64,000 nt of DNA from Martelella lutilitoris (GTDB taxonomy: Bacteria > Pseudomonadota > Alphaproteobacteria > Rhizobiales > Rhizobiaceae). The position numbers were made by a program, and so were the translations under genes. Below the pieces are notes generated by a model. The model did not search any database. It was not told where the DNA came from and saw nothing but the letters and a program-made list of their open reading frames with translations. The DNA lies in contig NZ_VCLB01000004.1 of the NCBI RefSeq assembly GCF_005924265.1, forward strand, positions 124,001 to 188,000, read 5' to 3'. Shown here piece by piece: positions 28,313-36,622 of the stretch (the stretch's first letter is position 1; every line of letters begins with the position of its first letter).

Positions 28313-29113
28313 ATGATTGCGAATATTCTCTCGATCGCCGGATCCGATCCCTCTGGCGGCGCGGGCATTCAGGCCGACCTCAAGGCGTTTTCGGCGCGGG
28401 GAACCTACGGCATGGCGGCGATGACGGCGCTGACGGCGCAGAACACGCAGGGCGTGACCGGCGTGCACGAAGTGCCGTCCGCCTTCGTCGCCGAGCAGAT
28501 CGCCGCGATCTTTGACGACATCTCCGTCAGCGCCATCAAGATCGGCATGATCGCCAACGCCAATATCGCCGTCACCATTGCCGACAGCCTGCGCCACCAC
28601 GTCGAGGTCCCGGTCGTGCTCGACCCGGTGATGGTGGCTAAGGGCGGACACCGGCTCCTGCCGGAAGACGCGGTGGAAGCACTGAAGGACCACCTCCTGC
28701 CGCTGGCCGCCCTCCTGACGCCGAACCTGCCGGAGGCCGCGGCTCTCCTCGATGAAGAGGTTGCAAGCGATCGCGAGGCGATGATCGCCCAGGGTAAGGC
28801 GCTGCGCGGGCTCGGCGCCCAGGCGGTTCTGATGAAGGGCGGACATCTGGAGGGCGAGGATTGCCCGGACCTGCTGGTGTCCGCCGAAGGCCATCAATGG
28901 CTGGAAGGCGCGCGGATCGACACGGAAAACACCCACGGCACGGGCTGCACGCTGTCGAGCGCCATCGCCGCCGAAATCGGCAAGGGGACCGCGCTTTCCG
29001 AGGCCGTCAGCATCGCCAAGGACTATGTCGCCGGCGCGATCGCGGCATCGGACGCGCTGTCGGTCGGCTCGGGTCATGGCCCCACCCATCACTTCCATGC
29101 TCTGTGGCCGTGA
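28313..29113 (+). CDS. thiD: Hydroxymethylpyrimidine/phosphomethylpyrimidine kinase
   Basis: A 266-residue kinase that makes HMP-PP for thiamin. GSDPSGGAGIQADLKAF at the N terminus, VLDPVMVAKGGHRLL, and the anion hole DTENTHGTGCTLSSAIAAE are all present. The ATG at 28313 has GGAAGG upstream. It lies 151 bp after thiM, in the position where rhizobial operons often have thiE; no thiE frame is found here, so thiamin phosphate synthase must be elsewhere. Confidence 0.95.
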   Translation: MIANILSIAGSDPSGGAGIQADLKAFSARGTYGMAAMTALTAQNTQGVTGVHEVPSAFVAEQIAAIFDDISVSAIKIGMIANANIAVTIADSLRHHVEVPVVLDPVMVAKGGHRLLPEDAVEALKDHLLPLAALLTPNLPEAAALLDEEVASDREAMIAQGKALRGLGAQAVLMKGGHLEGEDCPDLLVSAEGHQWLEGARIDTENTHGTGCTLSSAIAAEIGKGTALSEAVSIAKDYVAGAIAASDALSVGSGHGPTHHFHALWP

Positions 29114-29237
29114 TTTCAACAAATAGTGATGGCTAACATCAGCGGACTTGCCGATTTGATCTTTCGCGGCGCGCTTACCCTACTGGCTTCCTGCCGGCGG
29201 CTGGATATACTGCTGGCGAGAAGAGAAGGAGGTCTCG

Positions 29238-29681
29238 ATGAAGAAAAACTATCTGATCGCCGGCGCGCTGGCGCTCTGTCTGGGCGCGGGTTCGGTTATG
29301 GCACAGGACGCCCCGCAAATGCTTCGCCAGGATGACATGAAGGCCATCGGCCAGGCCATGGGCCAGCTCGGCGCCATCGCCAAGGGCCAGAAGGATTACG
29401 ATCCGGTCGTCGTAGAAGGCGCTCTCTCGTCGATCGCCGATCATGCCAAGGACTTCCCGACTCATTTCCCGCCCGATTCCAAGACCGGAAACGACACGGA
29501 AGCTAGCCCGGCGATCTGGGAGAACATGGACGATTTCACCGGCCGCGCTGACAAGCTTGCCGCTGACGCGACCGCGCTTCTTGCCGACCTTCCGGCCAAT
29601 CAGGCCGCCGTCGGCAAGGCGATGCAGACACTCGGCGCCAATTGCGGCTCTTGTCACGAGATCTATCGCGCCAAGAACTGA
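29238..29681 (+). CDS. Class II cytochrome c (c556-like)
   Basis: A 147-residue periplasmic protein: signal peptide with cleavage near SVMAQ (residue 22-23), a four-helix bundle, and a C-terminal haem site CGSCH (Cys136, Cys139, His140). The C-terminal placement of the haem motif defines cytochrome c' / c556. The Met that would be the sixth ligand is present in the first helix (QMLRQDDMKAIG). AAGGAGG precedes the ATG. It forms an operon with the following dihaem cytochrome, 51 bp away, so it probably exchanges electrons with it. Confidence 0.92.
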   Translation: MKKNYLIAGALALCLGAGSVMAQDAPQMLRQDDMKAIGQAMGQLGAIAKGQKDYDPVVVEGALSSIADHAKDFPTHFPPDSKTGNDTEASPAIWENMDDFTGRADKLAADATALLADLPANQAAVGKAMQTLGANCGSCHEIYRAKN

Positions 29682-29732
29682 CCCTGGCTGCCCTGAGCCG
29701 GGGATGAAAACGGGTATTCAAGGAGCCGAAGC

Positions 29733-30641
29733 GTGAGACCACGCATCACGATCGGAGTGCTGGTTGTCGCCGCGCTGTTCATGGGCGCGGCGTTCATCGT
29801 TGCGCTCACGCCGCCCAGGCTTGATCCCGTTGCGCTCAGAAGCGCCGCGGTCGCCGATACGCAAAACGGAGAGAAGATTTTCTGGGCGAGCGGCTGCGCC
29901 GGCTGCCATGCCGCTCCCGGCTCGGAAGGCGACCAGAGGCTGGTGCTCGCCGGCGGTCTGCCGATCGAGAGCGACTTCGGCACGTTTCATGCCCCGAACA
30001 TCTCGCCGGACGAAGGCTATGGCATCGGCGACTGGACCTTTTACGAATTCGCCAATGCGCTGAAGAAGGGCATCGGGCGCCATGGCGAGAACCTTTACCC
30101 CGCCCTGCCCTACACATCCTATGTGCGCATGACCAACCAGGATGTGCGCGACCTGCACGGCTACATCATGACGCTGCCGAAAAGCAGCGAGCCAAGCAAG
30201 CCGCACGATATCGCCTTCCCGTTCGACATCCGACTGGCGCTTTCCTTCTGGAAGCGGCTCTATTTCTCAGATCAGCCGCGCGTCGCGCTTGCCGATGCCA
30301 CGCCCGAGGTCATGCGCGGGCAATATCTGGTGGAAGGCCCGGGCCATTGCGGCGAATGCCACACCCCGCGCAATGCGCTTGGCGGCCTGAAATACAGCGA
30401 CTGGCTTGCCGGCGGGCCCAATCCCGACGGCGAGGGCATGATCCCCGACATCACGCCGGGCTCGACGGCGATCGGCGACTGGACGGCGGGTCAGATCGCC
30501 GACTATCTCGAGACCGGGTTCACGCCCGATTACGATACGGTCGGCGGCTCGATGGTCGAGGTACAGCAGAATGTCTCGCACCTCACGCGCGCCGACCTCG
30601 AGGCGATCGGCGCCTATCTGAAGGCCGTGCCGGCAAAGTGA
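29733..30641 (+). CDS. Dihaem cytochrome c, membrane-anchored
   Basis: A 302-residue protein with an N-terminal membrane anchor (ITIGVLVVAALFMGAAFIVAL) and two class I haem domains, CAGCHA (Cys55, Cys58, His59) and CGECHTPRNALGG near residue 205. Two-domain layout matches the cytochrome subunit of periplasmic alcohol, gluconate or sulfite dehydrogenases, but no catalytic subunit gene is adjacent. It is downstream of the c556 gene and likely carries electrons from it to the oxidase chain. Confidence 0.9.
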   Translation: MRPRITIGVLVVAALFMGAAFIVALTPPRLDPVALRSAAVADTQNGEKIFWASGCAGCHAAPGSEGDQRLVLAGGLPIESDFGTFHAPNISPDEGYGIGDWTFYEFANALKKGIGRHGENLYPALPYTSYVRMTNQDVRDLHGYIMTLPKSSEPSKPHDIAFPFDIRLALSFWKRLYFSDQPRVALADATPEVMRGQYLVEGPGHCGECHTPRNALGGLKYSDWLAGGPNPDGEGMIPDITPGSTAIGDWTAGQIADYLETGFTPDYDTVGGSMVEVQQNVSHLTRADLEAIGAYLKAVPAK

Positions 30642-30653
30642 GGCCGGCCGGTT

Positions 30654-31145
30654 TCAGGCGAGCGACTGCAGATAGCGCATGCCCGTCACCGGCCGGGCGA
30701 CAAACTCCATCTGCTGATAGAACTGGTGCGCCTTGGTGTTGCCCGTGGCGGCACTGACGGAGAGATAGGCGCAGCCGGCAGCCTTGGCGAAGTCGCGCGC
30801 GCGGGCAATCAGATGCTGGCCGACGCCATGGCTGCGATGACCGTCGCGCACGAAGAGATGATGCAGGTCCATGCCGCGCTTGCCCTGCTGGGCGCGGTAG
30901 AGAGGGGTCAAAAGCGCATAGCCCAGAAGCTGCGCTCCGCTGTCGGCGACAAGCGCCGTCACCCAGGGCGCCGGCCCGAACAGGTCGCGCTTCAGCCCTT
31001 CGGCGCTCGCCTCCACGGCGTCACCGTGAAAGGCGGCCAGAAGGCCGATCATTTCAAGCAATTGGGGAATATCGGTTTCGACCGCCCTTCTGATGGTCAT
31101 CAGAGCGGGTCGTTCCAGCGAAATTTCATCGTGATCGTCAGTCAT
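30654..31145 (-). CDS. GNAT family N-acetyltransferase
   Basis: A 163-residue acetyltransferase. The acetyl-CoA binding motif A is seen as LFVRDGHRSHGVGQHLIARAR (given in part), with a characteristic aromatic-rich end MEFVARPVTGMRYLQSL. AGGGA precedes the ATG at 31143-31145. It is convergent with the dihaem cytochrome gene, 12 bp apart. Substrate unknown; diamine acetyltransferase-like features are weak. Confidence 0.85.
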   Translation of the reverse strand: MTDDHDEISLERPALMTIRRAVETDIPQLLEMIGLLAAFHGDAVEASAEGLKRDLFGPAPWVTALVADSGAQLLGYALLTPLYRAQQGKRGMDLHHLFVRDGHRSHGVGQHLIARARDFAKAAGCAYLSVSAATGNTKAHQFYQQMEFVARPVTGMRYLQSLA

Positions 31146-31342
31146 TGTCGTCCCTGGCCTTCGTTTCGAGCACCGCCGGGGACTTTGCTTCAACACCTTA
31201 GCCGCCCCCTGGCGGCCGGTGATGAACATGATCAATCGCGGCCGCTCCTATCGGAACAGCCAAAAATACGTGTGGTTGTGGGTCACGGTCTTGATCATGG
31301 ATTTTCAGATGCGCCGAAACGGCAGACTTGTCAATTGAAAAA

Positions 31343-31759
31343 TCACGCATGCTCCTCCGCGCACAGGCCGTGGTCGGCGAGCGAGCGGATGACGTAGCAT
31401 TCGCCGACAGCGTCGGCGTCGCAATGACCGGCGATCCGCGCCAGTTCCGTCTCCAGCCGTTTCAGCCGCGCGATCTTCTCGCGTACGAGGGCGAGGTGGT
31501 CGCGGGCAATCGCATCGGCGCGATCACACGGTGTTTCGGGATGGGCCGACAGCTCCAGCAATTCGCGGATCGCATCAAGCGAGATGCCAAGGTCGCGGGC
31601 ATGACGGATGAAGGCGAGCCGGCCTTCCTCGTCTCGTCCGTAGCGGCGCTGGTTACCCTCGGACCGTTCCGCCGGCGCAATCAGCCCGCTCTGCTCGTAA
31701 TAGCGGATGGTCGGCACCTTGACGCCGGTGCGCCGGGAAAGTTCGCCGATGGAAAACAT
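31343..31759 (-). CDS. MerR family metal-responsive regulator (CadR/ZntR/PbrR type)
   Basis: A 138-residue regulator: winged HTH MFSIGELSRRTGVKVPTIRYYE at the N terminus, a dimerisation helix, and metal-site cysteines Cys78, Cys113 and Cys121, which line up with the ZntR/CadR set. It is therefore expected to sense Zn2+, Cd2+ or Pb2+. It diverges from a cation-diffusion transporter whose promoter (31775-31805) has the 19-bp spacer that MerR proteins need. Confidence 0.9.
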   Translation of the reverse strand: MFSIGELSRRTGVKVPTIRYYEQSGLIAPAERSEGNQRRYGRDEEGRLAFIRHARDLGISLDAIRELLELSAHPETPCDRADAIARDHLALVREKIARLKRLETELARIAGHCDADAVGECYVIRSLADHGLCAEEHA

Positions 31760-31774
31760 GCTTCAGAAAACCTC

Positions 31775-31805
31775 TTGAACCTATAGTCGCTGGAGCAATT
31801 ATGGT
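31775..31805 (+). promoter_or_regulatory. MerR-type promoter of the cation transporter gene
   Basis: TTGAAC as -35 and TATGGT as -10, separated by 19 bp containing CTATAGTCGCTGGAG, the imperfect dyad bound by MerR regulators. The long spacer is the classic sign of activation by DNA distortion. Confidence 0.75.
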
Positions 31806-31838
31806 GACCGGCATCGACAATTACAACGGGTGCGGACA

Positions 31839-32534
31839 ATGAGCGCATGCTGCGGACAAGCCACTTTCGACGGCATGTCGGAGGCCTACAAGAAAAGACT
31901 GAAGATCGTCATCTTTCTCAATGCGGCGATGTTCGTCGTCGAAATGGCGGCGGGCCAGGCCGCACGCTCGCAGGCGCTGCAGGCCGACGCGCTCGACTTC
32001 CTCGCCGACGCACTGACCTATGGCATCTCCATGGCGGTGATCGGCGCGTCCCTCAGGACCCGGTCGATGGCCGCGGCCTTAAAGGGCGCGAGCCTGTTGC
32101 TGATGGGTCTCTTTGTGTTCGGGTCGACCGTATGGCGGGTTTTCGCCGCCGGCGTGCCGGAAGCGCCGGTGATGGGCGTGATCGGCCTGATGGCGCTTGC
32201 CGCCAACCTCGCCACGGTGCTGCTGCTCGTTCGCTACAAGGATGGCGATGCCAATGTCCGCTCCGTCTGGCTGTGCTCGCGCAATGACGCGATCGGCAAT
32301 GTGGCTGTGATGGTCGCGGCGCTGGGGGTATGGGGCTCGAGCGCCGCCTGGCCTGATCTTGCGGTCGCCTTCATCATGGCAAGCCTTTTCCTCTCCTCCG
32401 CCTTCCAGATCCTGACCCAGTCATGGCGGGAGTTCCGCGCGGGGGAAGCGGAGGCGGGCGCGCTTGCCGAAAACGCATGCCGCGAAAAAGCTTGCTGCGA
32501 CAGTCGAGACGATAGCGAAAGCCGGCCCGCCTGA
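31839..32534 (+). CDS. Cation diffusion facilitator-like metal efflux protein
   Basis: A 231-residue membrane protein with six predicted helices. The helix-2 metal site is LQADALDFLADALTYG and the helix-5 site is RNDAIGNVAV; the usual His-Asp pair of helix 5 appears as Asn-Asp, a difference from zinc CDF pumps. Both termini carry cysteine pairs (MSACCGQ and ACREKACC), and there is no long cytoplasmic domain, so it is shorter than typical CDF proteins (about 300). It is under the MerR promoter and probably exports a soft metal ion. Confidence 0.85.
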   Translation: MSACCGQATFDGMSEAYKKRLKIVIFLNAAMFVVEMAAGQAARSQALQADALDFLADALTYGISMAVIGASLRTRSMAAALKGASLLLMGLFVFGSTVWRVFAAGVPEAPVMGVIGLMALAANLATVLLLVRYKDGDANVRSVWLCSRNDAIGNVAVMVAALGVWGSSAAWPDLAVAFIMASLFLSSAFQILTQSWREFRAGEAEAGALAENACREKACCDSRDDSESRPA

Positions 32535-32541
32535 AACAAAA

Positions 32542-32567
32542 AAGCCCGGACGCGCGCGTCCGGGCTT
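32542..32567. terminator. Bidirectional terminator
   Basis: Stem AAGCCCGGACGC with its near-perfect complement, A tract before and TTCC after; it lies between the convergent metal efflux and aminotransferase genes. Confidence 0.85.
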
Positions 32568-32590
32568 CCTGACGATCCGCCGGGCGCGGC

Positions 32591-33466
32591 CTATTTGCAG
32601 TTTGCCCGTGCCCAGTCCATGTAGAGTTCCATCGCCTTCTTCGCCATCGGGCCGAGATCATAGTCACGGTCATCGAGCTTGGTGACGGGGACCACCTTGT
32701 TGTAATTGCCGGTCATGAACAGCTCGTCGGCTTCCATGAAGTCCTTCACCGTCAGCGTGCGCTCCTCGGCGGCAATGCCGTTCTCGCGGAAGAGCTTGAG
32801 GATGCGGCGGCGAGTGATGCCCGCCAGGAAGCAGCCATTGTCGGCCGGCGTCATCGGGATGCCGTCCTTGACGAGGAAGATGTTGGCGGAGGCCGTTTCG
32901 GCGACATTGCCGTTCATGTCGCAGGCGAGCGCATTGTCAAAACCGCGAGCCCGGGCTTCCAGCATCATCCGGCCTGAATTCGGATAAAGACTGCCGGCCT
33001 TGGCATGGGTCATCGCCACTTCCGGCGAAGGGCGGCGGAAGGGCGACAGCGTGAGGCGCACCGGCACGGTGGAGCGCATCGGCGTCTCGAACAAGCAAAG
33101 CGCGAACCGCGTGGAGGCCGGATCGGGCGGCACGAGGCCGGCAAGACCGTGCTCGGCCCAGTACATCGGCTTGATATAGACGGCTTCCGCGCCCTTGAAG
33201 CGCTTCAGGCCTTCCCAGACCAGGGCTTCGATCTCCTCCGGCGTATGGGTCGGCTCAAGGCCGAGCGCCCGCGCCGAGCGGTTGATGCGCTTGCAGTGCT
33301 CATCGAGATCCGGCGCCATGCCCTCGAAGAAACGCGCGCCGTCGAAAACGGTCGAGGCAAGCCACATCGCATGCGAGGTCGGGCCGATCAGCGGCGGATT
33401 GCCGGGAAGCCATTCGCCATCCACATGGGTCCAGGTTTCCGATGACGGGGAAGTATCGACTGCCAT
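32591..33466 (-). CDS. Class IV aminotransferase (branched-chain amino acid type)
   Basis: A 291-residue PLP enzyme of fold type IV. The PLP lysine is in AMTHAKAGSLYPNSG, the class IV signature is EARARGFDNALACDMNGNVAETASANIFLV (quoted in part), and the cofactor phosphate loop is LAGITRRRIL. Substrate-side features match the branched-chain amino acid aminotransferases that rhizobia carry in addition to the canonical IlvE. ATG at 33464-33466 with AAGGAGAA upstream. Substrate range not proven by sequence. Confidence 0.88.
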   Translation of the reverse strand: MAVDTSPSSETWTHVDGEWLPGNPPLIGPTSHAMWLASTVFDGARFFEGMAPDLDEHCKRINRSARALGLEPTHTPEEIEALVWEGLKRFKGAEAVYIKPMYWAEHGLAGLVPPDPASTRFALCLFETPMRSTVPVRLTLSPFRRPSPEVAMTHAKAGSLYPNSGRMMLEARARGFDNALACDMNGNVAETASANIFLVKDGIPMTPADNGCFLAGITRRRILKLFRENGIAAEERTLTVKDFMEADELFMTGNYNKVVPVTKLDDRDYDLGPMAKKAMELYMDWARANCK

Positions 33467-33706
33467 TTCATTCTCCTTGCAACGCCGCCTGTCTTCACAA
33501 TGCGCCTCGCAAGATCGGTCACTGGAAAAGGGGCCGGAGCGGCAGCTTGCGCCTGAAGGCGGGCGGCGGAAATTCAACGCCGCCAATCAAGACTTCGCCC
33601 GGCTGAAGGTCAAGCGGAAAATCCTGACAGATGCGCTTTCCCGGCGAATGGGCAAGATGACGGGAAGGTGCTATGGCAACTATGGCAAGATGCGGAGGAA
33701 AACGGG

Positions 33707-34477
33707 ATGGCCTGGTCGGCAACGCAATATCTGAAATTCGAGGACGAACGCTCGCGCCCGGCGCGCGACCTGATCAACGCGCTGCCCGACATCCCGCCGG
33801 GACCGATCATCGATCTCGGCTGCGGGCCGGGAAATTCGACGGAGCTGCTGAAGGCGCGGTTTCCCGAAGCCCCGATCTCAGGGGTCGATCTCGACACGGA
33901 CATGCTGGAAAAAGCCCGCACGCGTCTTCCGGATATCCCGTTCGAGCAGGCCGACCTTGCCGCATGGCAGGCGCCGGGAGAACCGGCCCTGCTCTTTTCC
34001 AATGCGACCTTCCAGTGGGTGCCAGACCACCTGGGCCAGCTCGCAAAGCTTCTCGGCGGATTGCCGTCTGGCGGCGTGCTGGCGGTGCAGATGCCCGACA
34101 ATTTCAAAGAACCAAGCCATGTCGCGATGGAAGACACGGCCCACCTGGCCGATTTCGCGCCGTTCTTTTCCGGCAAGTCGCCGGCGCGCGCGCCCCTGCC
34201 GGCGGCGGAGACCTATTACGACAGGCTCCATCCGAAGAGCAGCCGCCTCGATATCTTCCGGACCACCTATCATCACCCGCTCGCGGATGCAGACGCCATT
34301 GTCGAATGGGTGAAGAGCACGGGTCTCAGGCCCTATCTCGACTGTCTTCCGGATGACCGGCAGGAGGATTTCATCGCCGCCTACCGCAAACGCATCGCGA
34401 CAGACTATCCGGCAATGGGCGACGGACGCGTGCTGCTGCGCTTCCCGCGCCTCTTCATTGTCGCCACGGCGGCATGA
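33707..34477 (+). CDS. tam: Trans-aconitate 2-methyltransferase
   Basis: A 256-residue SAM-dependent methyltransferase. Motif I is IIDLGCGPGNSTELL, motif II region VDLDTDMLEKAR, with FSNATFQWVPDH and VQMPDNFKEPSH typical of Tam. Tam methylates trans-aconitate, an inhibitor formed from cis-aconitate. The ATG follows GCGGAGGAAAA. The upstream 240 bp shares the divergent promoter with the aminotransferase. Confidence 0.9.
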   Translation: MAWSATQYLKFEDERSRPARDLINALPDIPPGPIIDLGCGPGNSTELLKARFPEAPISGVDLDTDMLEKARTRLPDIPFEQADLAAWQAPGEPALLFSNATFQWVPDHLGQLAKLLGGLPSGGVLAVQMPDNFKEPSHVAMEDTAHLADFAPFFSGKSPARAPLPAAETYYDRLHPKSSRLDIFRTTYHHPLADADAIVEWVKSTGLRPYLDCLPDDRQEDFIAAYRKRIATDYPAMGDGRVLLRFPRLFIVATAA

Positions 34478-34483
34478 AAAAGC

Positions 34484-34500
34484 CGGCGGGCAAACCGCCG
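34484..34500 (-). terminator. Terminator of ohr
   Basis: On the minus strand, CGGCGG / CCGCCG with a 5-base loop followed by GCTTTTT, 23 bp after the ohr stop; the hairpin also faces the end of tam. Confidence 0.7.
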
Positions 34501-34522
34501 ACCTTGTGATCTGCCGCTGACC

Positions 34523-34951
34523 TTATTCGGCGAGCGAAACCGGAACCTCGTAGTTCACCCTCAGCGCGTGGCTGTAAGGGCAGACGATATGGGCCTGATG
34601 GACGAGGTTTTCCGCCGTCTCGCGGTCGAGTCCCGGAATGGCGATGGTCAGTTCCGCGGTAATGCCGAAGCCCTCGCCGTCATCACGCGGACCGACGCCG
34701 ACGGTCGCCGATACGGTGGTTTCCTTCGGAAGCTCGACCTTCTTCTTGGCGGCGACATTGTGAAGCGCAGAATTGAAGCAGGCGGCATAGCCGGCGGCGA
34801 AAAGCTGTTCGGGATTGGCGCCGTCGCCGCCCGGACCGCCCATTTCCTTCGGCAAGGCGAGATTGACTTCGAATGCGCCGTCCTCGGTGCGGGCGGTGCC
34901 TTCGCGGCCGCCGGTCGAAATGGCCTTGGTGGTGTAAAGCGTCTTGATCAT
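34523..34951 (-). CDS. ohr: Organic hydroperoxide resistance protein Ohr
   Basis: A 142-residue thiol peroxidase of the OsmC/Ohr family. Both redox cysteines are present: Cys58 in AAGYAACFNSAL and Cys123 in AHIVCPYSHAL. N-terminal LYTTKAISTGGREGTA is the Ohr pattern. It reduces organic and fatty acid hydroperoxides with lipoylated proteins as donors. It diverges from ohrR, the usual regulatory pair, with the OhrR box between them. Confidence 0.95.
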   Translation of the reverse strand: MIKTLYTTKAISTGGREGTARTEDGAFEVNLALPKEMGGPGGDGANPEQLFAAGYAACFNSALHNVAAKKKVELPKETTVSATVGVGPRDDGEGFGITAELTIAIPGLDRETAENLVHQAHIVCPYSHALRVNYEVPVSLAE

Positions 34952-35066
34952 GGCATTGCTCCTTGTTGAGGCGGAAACCGCCTTTCTTGAGAAAACTTCC
35001 ATTTCTTATACGACGCGGCGGAGCCCGATCGGTTCCGTTCCGTATCGCGTGACATCTAAATAGTGC

Positions 35067-35086
35067 ACAATTAAATTGTTTACAAT
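35067..35086. promoter_or_regulatory. OhrR operator
   Basis: Overlapping palindromes: ACAATT-A-AATTGT (35067-35079) and ATTGT-TT-ACAAT (35075-35086). These are the AT-rich inverted repeats known for OhrR of rhizobia and Xanthomonas. Placed in the ohr-ohrR gap, 41 bp before ohrR and 116 bp before ohr. Confidence 0.7.
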
Positions 35087-35126
35087 ATTATTTTGCGATT
35101 TTTATCGCGCCTATTATATTGCGCCA

Positions 35127-35576
35127 ATGACCCATGAAGACGACCGCCAGCCCCGGCTCGATGACCAGCTCTGTTTCGCCGTCTACGCGACCGAGCACGC
35201 ATTCGCGCGCGCCTACAAGCCGCTCCTGTCAAAACTCGGCCTGACCTATCCGCAATATCTGGTGATGATGGTGCTGTGGGAGCATCGGACGCTGTCGGTC
35301 AACGCCATCGGCGCGCGGCTGGGGCTCGACAGCGGCACGCTGTCGCCCCTTCTGAAACGGCTGGAAACGGCGGGCCTTGTCGTAAAGCGCCGGGCAGCCG
35401 ACGACGAGCGCCGCGTGGAAATCACGCTGACGCCGAAAGGCGCGGACATGCGCGAGGATGCCGAGACCGTCGGCAGGGCGATCGCCGTGAAAACGGGATG
35501 TACGGCAGAAGAGGCCCGCGCGCTTCACGCCCGGCTGAACGCGCTGAGGCAGCATCTCCTGGAGAGCGAGGAATAG
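35127..35576 (+). CDS. ohrR: MarR family peroxide sensor OhrR
   Basis: A 149-residue MarR-type repressor. The reactive cysteine is Cys16 in DDQLCFAVYATEHAF, as in OhrR; the winged helix is at residues about 45-95 (VNAIGARLGLDSGTLSPLLKRLE, and wing RRAADDERRVEITLT). Oxidation of Cys16 by organic peroxide would release DNA and open ohr. Convergent with the asparaginase gene. Confidence 0.93.
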   Translation: MTHEDDRQPRLDDQLCFAVYATEHAFARAYKPLLSKLGLTYPQYLVMMVLWEHRTLSVNAIGARLGLDSGTLSPLLKRLETAGLVVKRRAADDERRVEITLTPKGADMREDAETVGRAIAVKTGCTAEEARALHARLNALRQHLLESEE

Positions 35577-35593
35577 CGCATCGTGCTTTCGCC

Positions 35594-36592
35594 TCAGGGC
35601 AGGACGGCGCGCACCCTGCCGACGTCCGTGCCGTTCCAGTTCTTCAGCCCGGAATCGGCCATCAGCCGCAGGCGCTCCGAAAGCGCCGCGTCATCGGCAA
35701 GAAGCCTTGCGAGAACGGCCGCCACCATGGCCTCGGCGGCGCGCGTCGTGCCGTCCTCGCATTTGAGCGCAATGCCGAGGCCCTGCTCCGGCAGTACCGC
35801 GCAGAAAACGCCCTCCGCCCCGGTCTTGGCGAAGATGCGGCCGGGCGCCATCTCCATCAGCGCGGTGCAGGCCCGGCCCGTGCCGGCGACATAATAGGGC
35901 TCGGCCATCGCCGCATCGATGATGCGCCGGGCAGCGCGGGCGCGGGTCGGCGAAAGCCCCTCGCCCGTCGCCATGCGGGCAAAGCCTCGGGCGAGCGCCT
36001 TCAGCGGCACCGCATAGGTGGGAATATTGCAGCCGTCGACGCCGCAGACATCAGTACCGACGAGGGCGCCGGTCACATCCGCCATCGCCTCTCGGATCTG
36101 CGCCTGAAGCGGATGATCGTAGCCGGTATAGCCTTTCGGATCGATACCCTGGTGGCAGCAGGCGCAGACGAAGCCGGCATGCTTGCCCGAGCAATTGTTG
36201 CAGAGCGCATCCGGCATCTCACGCGTGCGGGCCTGGTGGATGAGGACAGGCTGCTGGAACGACCAGTGCGCCCCGCATTCCAGATCCTCGACGCCGCGTC
36301 CTGCCCTCCCAAGCATTTCTGCCGCAAGCGCCGCATGGGCGTCTTCGCCGGAATGGGAAGAGGCTGAAAGCGCGATCTCGCGATTGCCGAAGTCATAGGC
36401 ATCCGCCGCCCCGCTTTCGACAAGCGGCAGCGCCTGGATCGCCTTGCAGGCCGAACGCGGAAACACCGCCGCCTCGATATCGCCGGCGGCATAGACCAAG
36501 CCGCCCGCCGCATCGGCGACCGCGATCATGCCGCGATGGCGGCTTTCGACGAGCGCACCGCGCGTCACCTCAACCAGAACAGGATTGACCAT
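35594..36592 (-). CDS. ansA: L-asparaginase, Rhizobium etli type (ReAII-like)
   Basis: A 332-residue enzyme of the third asparaginase class, unrelated to E. coli AnsB. Residues match ReAII with an offset of one: Ser47-x2-Lys50 (RSACK), Ser79 (SASSHSG), the zinc site Cys134, Lys137 (CNNCSGKH) and Cys188 (VDGCNIP), and Asp186. It hydrolyses asparagine to aspartate and ammonia. The start MVNPVLVEV at 36592 is the conserved one; an upstream ATG adds seven residues. 30 bp downstream of the quinone reductase gene in the same direction. Confidence 0.92.
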   Translation of the reverse strand: MVNPVLVEVTRGALVESRHRGMIAVADAAGGLVYAAGDIEAAVFPRSACKAIQALPLVESGAADAYDFGNREIALSASSHSGEDAHAALAAEMLGRAGRGVEDLECGAHWSFQQPVLIHQARTREMPDALCNNCSGKHAGFVCACCHQGIDPKGYTGYDHPLQAQIREAMADVTGALVGTDVCGVDGCNIPTYAVPLKALARGFARMATGEGLSPTRARAARRIIDAAMAEPYYVAGTGRACTALMEMAPGRIFAKTGAEGVFCAVLPEQGLGIALKCEDGTTRAAEAMVAAVLARLLADDAALSERLRLMADSGLKNWNGTDVGRVRAVLP

Positions 36593-36622
36593 CAGCCCGA
36601 ACCTCCCCCGCAACCCGTGATG

